Shown: in pieces, positions 6,548-14,247 of the stretch
Position numbering within the stretch: the stretch's first letter is position 1
Layout of the letters: every line of letters begins with the position of its first letter
Origin: an uncultured Collinsella sp.
GTDB lineage: Bacteria > Actinomycetota > Coriobacteriia > Coriobacteriales > Coriobacteriaceae
DNA length: 20,870 nucleotides
Direction of reading: 5' to 3'
Assembly: GCA_902470905.1 (NCBI GenBank)
Contig: CABRIC010000036.1
Location: forward strand, 1 to 20,870
Translations under genes and position numbers: made by a program
Notes under the pieces: model-generated
The model's database searches: none
The model's input: the letters and a program-made list of their open reading frames with translations, nothing else
Told to the model about the DNA's origin: nothing

Positions 6548-8527
6548 TTAGACCAGGCGGGCGTTGATCGTCTTGGCGATCTTGGCGGCGTCGGTGGAAC
6601 CCTTGACGGTGGCACGGAAGTCCTCGTCCATGAGCGCCTCGGCGACCTTGGACAGGATCTTGAGGTGCGTAGTGCCGGCCTGGGCACCGGGGATGAGCAG
6701 GGCGATAGCCACGTTGACGGGAGCGCCGTCCATGGTATCCCAACCGGTCACGCCGGACTCGTCCTTGACGACGATGACGGCAGCCTCGGTAATGGCGTCG
6801 GACTTGGCATGCGGGATAGCGAAGCCCTCCATCATGCCCGTGGTGCCCTCGGCCTCGCGGGCCAGGAAGGCGTTCATCACGGCGTCGGCGTCGCTGGCGA
6901 TACCGGCCTTGACAGCCTGGTTGGAAACGAAGCTCAGAGCCTCGTCGCGAGAAGCGAAGTCCTCGGCGACAAAGACATTCTCGACCTTCACGAAGTCGGC
7001 GGCCTCGGCCTTGGGGGCCTCGACGGGCTTGGCTGCAGGAGCGGCCTTCTGGTTCTTCTCGAAGTCGTACTTCTTGAAGGCCACGAACAGGATGCCACCG
7101 ACCACAGCGCCGATGAGGATCGCGAGGACCCAAAGCGGACCGTTCTCGACAACGGGCAGGACCAGGAAGCCACCGTGAGGCGCCGGATCGTGAACGTTGA
7201 ACATAATGGTCAGGATCGAAGCGATAGAGGAACCGAGCATCATGATGGGCATGACGGGCCAGATGTTCTTGGTCATGAACGGAATGGCGCCCTCGGTGAT
7301 GTGGGTGCAACCAAGGATGAGGTTGACGACACCGGCGTCATGGTCCTCCTGGCTGAAGTACTTCTTGCCGACAACGACGGCAAAGGTGGTGATCAGCGGC
7401 GGAACGATGCAGGCGGCGGAGACGGCAGCCATGAAGTTGGTGCCGAAGTTGTAGGTATCGGTGCCAACACCGGCGGCCAGTGCCTCGGTGAGCATAGCGG
7501 TACCGGTGACGTAAGCAGCCTTGTTGACCGGGCCGCCCATGTCAAAGGCGCACATGCAGCCGATGGCAAGACCCAGTACAACGGCGCCTGAGGCGGACAG
7601 GCCCTTGAGGAAGTCCATCATGGCGGTGTTGATGGCAGCCATGGGGCCGGAAATGCCGAGCATGACCAGGCCGACGATAGCCGTCGAGAACAGCGGGTAC
7701 AGGAAGATAGCCTTGAGGCCGTCCAGGTTCTTGGGCAGGCCGGCAAAGACCTTCTCGAGCAGCAGGATGACATAGCCGGCGAGGAAGCCGCCGACGATGC
7801 CGCCCAGGAAGCCGAAGCCCACGCCGGCGCCACCGGCGTCGATCATGCCGGTCTCGGCGTTAACAGGCAGGCCCTGGATGGCGATCATACCGGCAACAAA
7901 ACCGGGGACGAGCGCCGGGCGCTTGCCGATGGATTCGGCGATGTAGGCGGAAAGCACCGGAACCATGAGGTTCATGGCGATGCCGCCGATGATCTTGAGC
8001 ATCGCAGCAAAGCTGTTGTAGTCAGACGCCGTCGAATCGAAGGACGTAATGCCCCACAGGAACGAAACGGCGGTCAGGACACCACCAGCAACGACGAAGA
8101 CCAGCATGTGGCTGACGCCGTTCATGAGGTGCTTGTAGATGATGTGGCCGATGGACTCCTTCTCCTCGACCTCGTCCTCGACATCGGCAGCAGCCGCAAC
8201 CGTGTCGTCGCCCTTGGCGGCGAGCGCGCGGTCAATCAGCTTACCGGCGGCCTCAACGGACAGGGCCTTGGAAACACCAACGGAAACCATGGGCTTGCCG
8301 GCGAAACGCTCAGCCTGGACATCCTTGTCGGCTGCGACGACGACGGCCTTGGCACCAGCGATCTCACTCTTGGTGAGCTCGTTCTCGACACCGACCTGGC
8401 CATGAGTCTCGACCTTAATGGTCAGACCGCGCTCGGCAGCTGCCTTCTCCAGCGCCTCCTTCGCCATGAAGGTGTGCGCAATGCCAGTCGGGCAACCGGT
8501 TGCGGCGATGATGTCAAACTTAGCCAT
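6548..8527 (-). CDS. fruA: Fructose-type PTS permease, EIIBCA
   Basis: A single-chain PTS permease that imports and phosphorylates fructose, probably at C1, in the cytoplasmic membrane. The 659-residue order is IIB-IIC-IIA. IIB (about 1-105) has ATGCPTGIAHTFMA with phospho-acceptor C12. An acidic linker (about 110-125) leads to the multi-span IIC (about 130-487), which contains FDMGGPVNKAA (328-338) and ITEGAIPF (410-417). An Ala/Pro/Lys linker (about 490-510) precedes IIA (about 511-659), where GFAIPHA gives active H573. The ATG at 8527 has AAGGAGG 5-6 nt upstream; the longer frame to 8599 would run through the leader hairpins. ptsH, ptsI and two PfkB kinases lie downstream and an RpiR regulator is divergent. 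Mannose- or mannitol-type substrates are less likely. Confidence 0.93.
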   Translation of the reverse strand: MAKFDIIAATGCPTGIAHTFMAKEALEKAAAERGLTIKVETHGQVGVENELTKSEIAGAKAVVVAADKDVQAERFAGKPMVSVGVSKALSVEAAGKLIDRALAAKGDDTVAAAADVEDEVEEKESIGHIIYKHLMNGVSHMLVFVVAGGVLTAVSFLWGITSFDSTASDYNSFAAMLKIIGGIAMNLMVPVLSAYIAESIGKRPALVPGFVAGMIAIQGLPVNAETGMIDAGGAGVGFGFLGGIVGGFLAGYVILLLEKVFAGLPKNLDGLKAIFLYPLFSTAIVGLVMLGISGPMAAINTAMMDFLKGLSASGAVVLGLAIGCMCAFDMGGPVNKAAYVTGTAMLTEALAAGVGTDTYNFGTNFMAAVSAACIVPPLITTFAVVVGKKYFSQEDHDAGVVNLILGCTHITEGAIPFMTKNIWPVMPIMMLGSSIASILTIMFNVHDPAPHGGFLVLPVVENGPLWVLAILIGAVVGGILFVAFKKYDFEKNQKAAPAAKPVEAPKAEAADFVKVENVFVAEDFASRDEALSFVSNQAVKAGIASDADAVMNAFLAREAEGTTGMMEGFAIPHAKSDAITEAAVIVVKDESGVTGWDTMDGAPVNVAIALLIPGAQAGTTHLKILSKVAEALMDEDFRATVKGSTDAAKIAKTINARLV

Positions 8528-8548
8528 GTGTCCCTCCTTCTTGAGTAC

Positions 8549-8589
8549 AGCGCCCGCGGGCGCTCCCCTACACGCGCTTCGATGCGCGT
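8549..8589 (-). promoter_or_regulatory. Tandem hairpins in the fruA leader
   Basis: Two adjacent perfect palindromes lie directly upstream of the fruA Shine-Dalgarno. AGCGCC-CGCG-GGCGCT spans 8549-8564, and ACGCGC-TTCGAT-GCGCGT spans 8572-8589. On the plus strand the second is followed by TTTTT, so it also resembles a plus-strand terminator antisense to the leader. In the fruA mRNA both would be hairpins ending about 12 nt before the ribosome-binding site. Confidence 0.55.
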
Positions 8590-8654
8590 TTTTCCACAAC
8601 TGAAAGATACCAACCTACCGTCCGCGTGAGAAGAGCTAAGGTGCAAATCTCCGG

Positions 8655-8698
8655 TGAAAGGTTCTTTCATAACCGTAAACGGTAAGTGAAAGTTTACC
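8655..8698. promoter_or_regulatory. Dyad cluster, candidate RpiR operator
   Basis: The shared fruA/regulator intergenic region contains TGAAAG-GTT-CTTTCA (8655-8669, perfect 6-bp arms). It also has ACCGT-AA-ACGGT (8672-8683) and GGTAA-8 nt-TTACC (8681-8698) with another TGAAAG inside (8687-8692). The two TGAAAG motifs are 32 bp apart, about three helical turns. RpiR-family proteins bind dyads near their own and target promoters; assigning this site to the adjacent regulator is inference. Confidence 0.5.
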
Positions 8699-8745
8699 AT
8701 CAACACTTGAAACGGCAAGGTGTATCTTGTAATTGAAAATGCCCG

Positions 8746-8751
8746 TATACT
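8746..8751 (+). promoter_or_regulatory. Possible -10 box of the RpiR regulator
   Basis: TATACT on the plus strand lies about 49 nt upstream of the chosen start codon. The hexamer 17 bp upstream (TATCTT) is a poor -35. The box lies about 50 bp from the dyad cluster, so self-regulation is plausible. Confidence 0.4.
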
Positions 8752-8799
8752 ATGGCATTGCGAATCAAATTAGATTTTCATGCCAACCAGGAGCCATCC

Positions 8800-9657
8800 A
8801 TGACCGATAGTAGCAAGAGCGCACTTTCCCTCATTAGCACCCATCAGGGATACAGCGAATCCGAGCAGCGCATTGTCGACTATATATTGGAGCACCAGTC
8901 CGAGGCTCCACGCCTCACGGCGGCTCAGCTCTCACGCGCCGCTGCCACGTCCGAGGCGACCGTTTCGCGCTTCTGCCGCAAGCTTGGGTTTGGCAGCTTC
9001 CGCAGCTTTCAGTTTTCGTTGGCGAGGGATTTGGAAAGCCAGCGCAACGAGGGCCTGACCGACGAGGTCTCGCTCGACAATATGGAGCAGAGCCTCAAGA
9101 ACATCCTGGCTGCCAAGGTGAGCGAGCTTAATGCGACCATCGACGGAATCGACCACGATACGCTGGCGGCTGTTGTGCATGCCCTTAAGCATGCAGGGGT
9201 TATTGAGTTTGCGGCTGTGGGCAATACGAACGCGGTCGCGCTCGATGCGACGTTTAAGTTTTCGCAGCTGGGCCTGCGCTGCATGGCGAGCACCATTAGC
9301 GAGACATCAATCGGCTTTGCGCTCACGTTGCGCCCGGGTGACGTTATCGTGCTAATCTCAAACTCTGGCAAATCGCGCCGACTGAATCGCATGGCAAAAG
9401 CGGCTCGCGACTGCGGCGCAACCGTAGTCGTCATCAGCAGCGACAGCAAATCCCCGCTCGCGCGCCTGGCAGACTACACTTTTAATACCGTCAACCACGA
9501 AGCGCTGCTGACGACGGGCGACTTTGCGTTCTCCAAGATCAGTGCCACGATGATCATCGAAGTCATCTACAACTTCCTGCTGCCCGAGATTGAAGACGCT
9601 CGCGAACATATCAGCTACTACGAGGAGCTCATCCAGCCGGATAAAGTCGTTGAGTAA
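8800..9657 (+). CDS. MurR/RpiR-family transcriptional regulator
   Basis: A 285-residue regulator with an N-terminal RpiR-type helix-turn-helix (about 15-80; core LTAAQLSRAAATSEATVSRF, 39-58). A C-terminal SIS sugar-phosphate-binding domain follows (about 125-255; VGNTNA at 140-145, LISNSGKSRR at 185-194). Such proteins sense phosphosugars and act as repressors or activators of sugar genes. The ATG at 8800 has AGGAG 6 nt upstream; the in-frame start at 8752 lies inside the putative promoter. It is the only plus-strand gene and is divergent from fruA, so it likely controls fruA and perhaps the downstream pts/fruK genes, with fructose-1-phosphate or a related ester as effector (inference). Confidence 0.9.
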   Translation: MTDSSKSALSLISTHQGYSESEQRIVDYILEHQSEAPRLTAAQLSRAAATSEATVSRFCRKLGFGSFRSFQFSLARDLESQRNEGLTDEVSLDNMEQSLKNILAAKVSELNATIDGIDHDTLAAVVHALKHAGVIEFAAVGNTNAVALDATFKFSQLGLRCMASTISETSIGFALTLRPGDVIVLISNSGKSRRLNRMAKAARDCGATVVVISSDSKSPLARLADYTFNTVNHEALLTTGDFAFSKISATMIIEVIYNFLLPEIEDAREHISYYEELIQPDKVVE

Positions 9658-9665
9658 AACGCGTA

Positions 9666-9698
9666 GTGGGACAAAAATTTCAGTCTATTTTATCCCAC
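9666..9698. terminator. Hairpin between the convergent regulator and recN
   Basis: GTGGGA (9666-9671) pairs with TCCCAC (9693-9698), and the adjoining A-rich and T-rich flanks extend the stem after one mismatch. It sits between the ends of two convergent genes and could end transcription in both directions, but no U run follows the stem on either side. Confidence 0.4.
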
Positions 9699-9716
9699 CA
9701 ACACCGCTGATACGAC

Positions 9717-11345
9717 CTAACCTCGAGCTTCTTCGAGCATCTGCTTCGCGTGGGCCAAGCTTGCCTCGGACTGATCGCCGCTCAACATGCGGGCGATCTC
9801 GGCAGTACGCGCTTCGCCGGTTACCTCGTCCAAATGCGTCTGGGGAACATCGCCCGGTTCCTTGCTGACGACATAATGCTTGTCAGCCATGACGGCGACC
9901 TGCGCCAAGTGGGTTACGACAATCACCTGATGAGTAGCGGCGAGATCTGCCAGCACGCCCGCGAGCGCACGCGCCGTGGAGCCACCGACACCGGCATCGA
10001 CCTCGTCAAACACCAGCGTATCAACACCGTCCGCGTTACCGAGGACGACCTTGCTTGCCAGCATGACGCGGCTGAGCTCGCCGCCCGACGCAATGCGGCG
10101 CAGGGGACGTGGCGTCAAGCCGGCACCGCTGCGGTATAGCAGCTCGTAGCTCGAAGGACCAACGGGCGTCCACTCAGCACGGGGAAGATCGCGCGACTCC
10201 CAGACGAGCTCGGCGCCACCCATCTCCAAGCGAGCCATCTGGCGGCCGACCTCGTGGCAGAAGCGCGGGGCCGCCGTATTGCGAGCGCGCTTAAGTGCCC
10301 TGGCAGCAGCGAACAGCTCGCGCTCGGCGCTCCCGAGTGCCTCACGCGCCTTTTTGATCTGTTCATCGCCATCATCGACCAGCGACAGCAGCTCTTGTGA
10401 GCGGTCGCGCATGGCAAAGACATCGTCCATGGTCGGACCCCACTGACGCAGCAGGCCCTTGAGGTCGGAATACCGCTCGCGCATGCGAGCGAGCTCGCGA
10501 GGATCGAAGGCAACCCCATCGCGATAGGAACGAAGCTCGTTCGCGCAATCCTCAAGAGAGATGCAGGCATCCGAAAGTGCATCGGCAATGTCGCCCAGTT
10601 TGCGATCGACGGTAGCCATTCGGGAAAGCTCTGCCACGGCGCTGTTCACGGCATCGAGCGCTCCCCCTTCAGAGGCAAGCGATGCATGGGCCTCGTTTGC
10701 CGTCGCCACCAAGACCTCGGCGTGCTCCGAGCGAGGCAGCAGCTCCTCGAGTTCCTCGTACTCGCCTGGCTTGGGGTCGACCTCGGTGATACGCTCGAGG
10801 GCAAAACGCGCTTCCTCGACGCGACTCCCCTGCGCACGCGAGGCCTCTTCAACACGTCGAACCTCCTTGGCGGCAGCGCGCGATGCCTTAAAGCAGGCGC
10901 GGTACGCATCAAGCGCCTCGAGCGCAGAGCGTCCCGCCCACGCATCGACCATCGCAACGTGATGCACCGGATCGAGTAAGCGCTGGTGCTCGTGCTGGCC
11001 GCACAGATCCATCATCACGCCGACGCGCTCCGAAAGCTCGCGCACACTGGCGATGCGGCCGTCAATCTTCACGCGGCTGCGGCCCTCGGCAGAAAGGCTG
11101 CGCTGCACGGTAAAACCCTCCGTGTCGTGCGGCCCGTCGAAGAGTCGTGCCTCGACGCTCGCGAGCGCCTCGCCCTCGCGCACCGTCGACGAATCCGCGC
11201 GCTCGCCCAAAATAAGTTTGAGGGCCGAGAGCAGCGCGGTCTTGCCGGCGCCGGTCTCGCCAGTCAGGACAGTCAGGCCGGCACTCGGCACCAGCGTCGC
11301 CTCGCGAATGAGTGCAATGTTAGAAACCTGCAGCTCATCGATCAT
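9717..11345 (-). CDS. recN: DNA repair protein RecN
   Basis: An SMC-like ATPase that gathers DNA ends during double-strand break repair. The 542-residue protein has the N-terminal Walker A GETGAGKT (29-36). A central region of coiled-coil character carries charged heptads. Near the C-terminus are the ABC signature IASGGELSRVMLASK and Walker B LVFDEVDAGVGG, followed by the HLAQVAVMAD switch segment. Length is close to the E. coli protein (553). The ATG at 11345 has GGAG 6 nt upstream and overlaps the end of nadK by 11 nt, indicating translational coupling. It is last in the efp-to-recN string and faces the RpiR regulator. ArgR, often placed between nadK and recN in Gram-positives, is absent here. 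Confidence 0.95.
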   Translation of the reverse strand: MIDELQVSNIALIREATLVPSAGLTVLTGETGAGKTALLSALKLILGERADSSTVREGEALASVEARLFDGPHDTEGFTVQRSLSAEGRSRVKIDGRIASVRELSERVGVMMDLCGQHEHQRLLDPVHHVAMVDAWAGRSALEALDAYRACFKASRAAAKEVRRVEEASRAQGSRVEEARFALERITEVDPKPGEYEELEELLPRSEHAEVLVATANEAHASLASEGGALDAVNSAVAELSRMATVDRKLGDIADALSDACISLEDCANELRSYRDGVAFDPRELARMRERYSDLKGLLRQWGPTMDDVFAMRDRSQELLSLVDDGDEQIKKAREALGSAERELFAAARALKRARNTAAPRFCHEVGRQMARLEMGGAELVWESRDLPRAEWTPVGPSSYELLYRSGAGLTPRPLRRIASGGELSRVMLASKVVLGNADGVDTLVFDEVDAGVGGSTARALAGVLADLAATHQVIVVTHLAQVAVMADKHYVVSKEPGDVPQTHLDEVTGEARTAEIARMLSGDQSEASLAHAKQMLEEARG

Positions 11346-12195
11346 GGCGGACTCCGTAGAATACGCGGCTCACCGAGTTGTAAAAACTCTCGGGGCCGTA
11401 GTCGAGCAGCAGCACATCGCCGGGGCCTCGGCGCACGGCCACGCTCTCGACCGTGCCGTCGCAGGTAATAAACTGTCCATCGATAGCGATCGCCGGAACG
11501 CTCGGACGGTCATCAGACATAAAGATTTCGACGACATCGCTCGGCGAAGTCAAGAAAGCGCGAGCTTGAATGGTGTGCGGCGCAATGGGTACGCAGACCA
11601 TGCCCGTATAGTCAGGGCTCACGATGGGGCCACCGGCGCTGAGCGCGTAACCCGTAGAACCAGTCGCCGTCGAAACGACGACACCGTCACCGCGTAGGCG
11701 GTCGATATGGTGACCGGACACCGTGATGTCAAACTCGACCATATCGGACAGGGGGCCGCGCGTAAGCGCCATGTCGTTGAGGGCGAAGGTGCGCACGACA
11801 TCCTTCGTACCATCTTCGCGCACGGACACGATATCCGCGGCGATGGTAGCGCGACGGCTCACATGCAGCTCGCCGGACAGGGCGTCGCTCACGACCTGCA
11901 GAATGTCGCGCTCCTCGGGACTCGCAGCAGTTAAAAAACCCAGGTGACCATAGGAAAGACCGAGGATAGGAATCTCACGATGGTTGAGGATGCGGGCAGC
12001 GCGCAGCAACGTGCCGTCGCCGCCGAGCGTAATGACCAGATCGGAGCCGTCAATATCAGGCGTGCTCTGAATCTTGGATCGCTGGTCGGCAGCCCATGCG
12101 ACCTCATAGCCCTGGCGAGTCAGCCAAAGCTCGAGCATCAGGCCGCTCTCGACCGCCTCTTGCTTGTAGTAATTGGGAACCAGAAAGACCTTCAT
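11335..12195 (-). CDS. nadK: NAD kinase
   Basis: Makes NADP from NAD with ATP or polyphosphate. The 286-residue protein has the diagnostic LGGDGTLL (57-64), GHLGFL (83-88) and the Gly-rich VVVSTATGSTGYALSAGGP (172-190). The usual NE motif of the NAD site reads N140-D141 here, a conservative change. Its start ATG overlaps the tlyA stop as ATGA (4 nt), and its end overlaps recN by 11 nt, so all three are likely translated in a coupled manner. No separate promoter is visible. Confidence 0.95.
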   Translation of the reverse strand: MKVFLVPNYYKQEAVESGLMLELWLTRQGYEVAWAADQRSKIQSTPDIDGSDLVITLGGDGTLLRAARILNHREIPILGLSYGHLGFLTAASPEERDILQVVSDALSGELHVSRRATIAADIVSVREDGTKDVVRTFALNDMALTRGPLSDMVEFDITVSGHHIDRLRGDGVVVSTATGSTGYALSAGGPIVSPDYTGMVCVPIAPHTIQARAFLTSPSDVVEIFMSDDRPSVPAIAIDGQFITCDGTVESVAVRRGPGDVLLLDYGPESFYNSVSRVFYGVRHDR

Positions 12196-13004
12196 AGCGT
12201 TGCAGCTTTCTCGCTCATAACCGATACCTGGGATTGCAGCTCGTCTTGCGAGCGATCGCCGGGGTCAAATCTCGTGCCGTACAGGAAAAACTCAACGTTG
12301 CCCTTGGCACCATGAATGGGCGACACGCACACATCGACCGGGAACAGGCCCTTGGCAGCAAAGAGTTCAACCGCCGCCACGAGTGTATCGCGGCGCACGG
12401 CGGGATCGGTCACAATGCCGCCCTCGCCCACCAGCGCCGCCGGAGCCTCAAACTGCGGCTTTACGAGCGTGCAGAATGCACCCGTGGGCTCCAGGCACGC
12501 CAGCACCGCATCGATAATGTTCGCGATGCTGGTAAACGAGACATCACACACAGCCAAGTCGATGGTGCCGGCATAGCCAAGCTCAGGCAGCTGTGTCACG
12601 TTTGTGCGCTCATGCAGCGTCACGCGATCGTCCTGACGCAACGACCAATCGAACTGGGCGCGACCCACGTCCACCGAGACAACGGTCGCAGCTCCGCGCT
12701 TGAGCAGGCAATCGGTAAAGCCGCCGGTAGAGCAGCCCACATCCAGACAGGCAAGGCCCGTCGGATTGATGCCAAACGCATCAAGCGCGCCTTCGAGCTT
12801 AAGACCGCCGCGGCCAACATAGGGAATGCGCCCCTTCACGTGCAGCGGCAGGCCCGGGGTCACCTTAAGGCCCGGCGAAGTTAAGCGCTCACCGCCACTC
12901 GAGACCAAGCCGGCCATAAGAGTGCGAAGGGCATCCGCGCGATCGGCGCAGATGCCCTGTGAAATCAGTTCGTCATCAAGACGCACGCGTTTCATGAATG
13001 CCAT
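12192..13004 (-). CDS. tlyA: TlyA-family rRNA 2'-O-methyltransferase
   Basis: A 270-residue protein with an N-terminal S4 RNA-binding domain (RVRLDDELISQGICADRADA) and a FtsJ/RrmJ-like methyltransferase domain. Motifs include YVGRGGLKLEGAL, the SAM-binding DVGCSTGGFTDCLL, CDVSFTSI, LVKPQFE and the final GNVEFFLY. In mycobacteria TlyA methylates 16S and 23S rRNA ribose 2'-OH groups and affects capreomycin sensitivity; some family members were called hemolysins, which I would not infer here. The start is uncertain: ATG at 13004 or 12995, neither with a good Shine-Dalgarno. It follows xseB by about 26 bp and overlaps nadK by 4 nt. Confidence 0.9.
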   Translation of the reverse strand: MAFMKRVRLDDELISQGICADRADALRTLMAGLVSSGGERLTSPGLKVTPGLPLHVKGRIPYVGRGGLKLEGALDAFGINPTGLACLDVGCSTGGFTDCLLKRGAATVVSVDVGRAQFDWSLRQDDRVTLHERTNVTQLPELGYAGTIDLAVCDVSFTSIANIIDAVLACLEPTGAFCTLVKPQFEAPAALVGEGGIVTDPAVRRDTLVAAVELFAAKGLFPVDVCVSPIHGAKGNVEFFLYGTRFDPGDRSQDELQSQVSVMSEKAATL

Positions 13005-13030
13005 CAACCATTCGTATCCGGAGATGCGGC

Positions 13031-13270
13031 CTAGCTATCTTGGGATTCGTTTGCCGCATCCTCATCGTATTCCTGCTCGAGCTTGTCGGCCTCACGCGGC
13101 GTCAACTCAAACTTGTCGACCATATCGACCGCACGGGAGCCCAGCTCAATCGCTTCGTCAAACAAATCGAGCGAACGCTCCAAGGAGGTATCCTTGGAGC
13201 GAACGGTAGCGATAATCTGATCCAGACGGTCCGAGATCTCATCAAAGTTACGGACAGAACCCTCTGGCAT
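13031..13270 (-). CDS. xseB: Exodeoxyribonuclease VII small subunit
   Basis: The small subunit of exonuclease VII, which coats the helical stalk of XseA and is needed for single-strand DNA degradation. The 79-residue protein shows the family helix pair: FDEISDRLDQIIATV, then TSLERSLDLFDEAIELG. An acidic C-terminal tail follows. The ATG at 13270 has AGGAG 5 nt upstream, which lies within the end of nusB; the gap to nusB is 2 nt. The large subunit gene xseA, usually adjacent, is not in this window, so the partner must be encoded elsewhere or lost. Confidence 0.88.
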   Translation of the reverse strand: MPEGSVRNFDEISDRLDQIIATVRSKDTSLERSLDLFDEAIELGSRAVDMVDKFELTPREADKLEQEYDEDAANESQDS

Positions 13271-13272
13271 GG

Positions 13273-13857
13273 CTACTCCTCGACGGAGTCGATGTCAGCC
13301 TCGGCGGCGTCCGCATCCTCGGCCAGCACGCCAGCCTCAGCTTGGGCAACCGCAACCTTGGCGGCAGCCTCGGCAGCCTGCGCCTCCTCGCGAGCGCGAT
13401 CTTCGGCCAGCAGCTCCTGGTACAGGTCCTCGCCCGGCAGCTCCTCGCTGCGAGCGATCTTGCCCAGCACGCCGTTGACGAACGACGCGGACTGGTCGGT
13501 GCCATAAGCCTTGGCAAGCTCGACGGCCTCGTTTATTACGATGGCGTCCGAGACCTCCTCGTCGGTGAGGAAACGCATCTCGTAAACGGCGATACGCAGC
13601 AGATTGCGGTCGGCGCCGGGCATGCGCATAAGATCCCAGTTCTTGGCAACGGAGCGCAGAGCGCAGTCGATGCGGTCGATATGCTCGTAGGCACCGCGGC
13701 AAAGCTCCAGCGCATAGGGGTCGAGGGGACCCTTCGAGATCAGGAAATCGCCCTCGAGGACGCGCTCGAGCGGACTGTCCGTGGCCTCGGCCTGGAACAG
13801 CAGCTGCAGCGCCTGACTGCGGGCAAGCGTACGCCCGCGATAAACCTTAAGGCTCAA
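13273..13857 (-). CDS. nusB: Transcription antitermination factor NusB
   Basis: NusB binds boxA RNA with S10 (NusE) and supports rRNA antitermination. Residues 1-140 form the all-helical NusB domain: RTLARSQALQLLFQAE (9-24), LLRIAVYEMRF (86-96), VINEAVELAKAYG (107-119) and SASFVNGVLGKI (123-134). The remaining 54 residues form an Ala/Glu/Asp-rich extension, since NusB is usually about 140 residues. The start is a TTG at 13857, supported by AAGGAG 6 nt upstream. That site lies in the last codons of the Asp23 gene, whose stop codon is 3 nt away. It is part of the efp-to-recN string. Confidence 0.93.
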   Translation of the reverse strand: MSLKVYRGRTLARSQALQLLFQAEATDSPLERVLEGDFLISKGPLDPYALELCRGAYEHIDRIDCALRSVAKNWDLMRMPGADRNLLRIAVYEMRFLTDEEVSDAIVINEAVELAKAYGTDQSASFVNGVLGKIARSEELPGEDLYQELLAEDRAREEAQAAEAAAKVAVAQAEAGVLAEDADAAEADIDSVEE

Positions 13858-13860
13858 AGG

Positions 13861-14223
13861 TTACTCCTTGGGGAAAACGAGGCCGTCGATGCAAACGTCA
13901 ACACGCTCAATCTCAACGCCCACCTGGGCATCGATGGCGGCGACCACGGCGGCGCGAACGGCCTCGGCGAGTTTCTTGAACGGATAGCCAAAGAACACCA
14001 CGACGCGCACGGTGAGTGCGAGCTTGTCGCCGACGACCTCGGCCTCGACCGCCGGCTCAGAAGCCGGGGCCTTGGACGAGAGCATCATGGAGACAAGGTT
14101 GGTGGCAAGGTCCTTGACGCCAACGGAGGCGATGCCCTCGACATCCGACACGGCGCGCGAGACGATGGCGGTCAGAACATCGGGTGAAATGCCGATGCCG
14201 TCAATCTTGATTTCCTGGGGCAT
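13861..14223 (-). CDS. Asp23/Gls24 family protein
   Basis: A 120-residue Asp23/Gls24 (YqhY-like) protein. Family features include ISPDVLTAIVSRAVSDVEGIASVG, a central beta-rich part (LALTVRVVVFFGYPF), and a helix followed by IERVDVCIDGLVF. Members are linked to envelope stress and, for YqhY in Bacillus, to acetyl-CoA carboxylase control; the exact role here is unknown. It sits between efp and nusB, a common position in Gram-positives. The ATG at 14223 has AGGAGG only 4 nt upstream. The gap to efp is 24 bp. Confidence 0.87.
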   Translation of the reverse strand: MPQEIKIDGIGISPDVLTAIVSRAVSDVEGIASVGVKDLATNLVSMMLSSKAPASEPAVEAEVVGDKLALTVRVVVFFGYPFKKLAEAVRAAVVAAIDAQVGVEIERVDVCIDGLVFPKE

Positions 14224-14247
14224 GAGTCCTCCTAGAAGAGTTGGTTG

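Noticed and set aside
6425..7591. 388-residue plus-strand open frame opposite fruA
   Set aside because: It begins inside the 73-bp hairpin element and runs antisense through fruA; it has low complexity (Gly, Asp, His) and no ribosome-binding site or family features.
12192..13004. TlyA as a hemolysin or virulence factor
   Set aside because: The S4 and methyltransferase motifs and the housekeeping context support rRNA methylation; the hemolysin label is historical.
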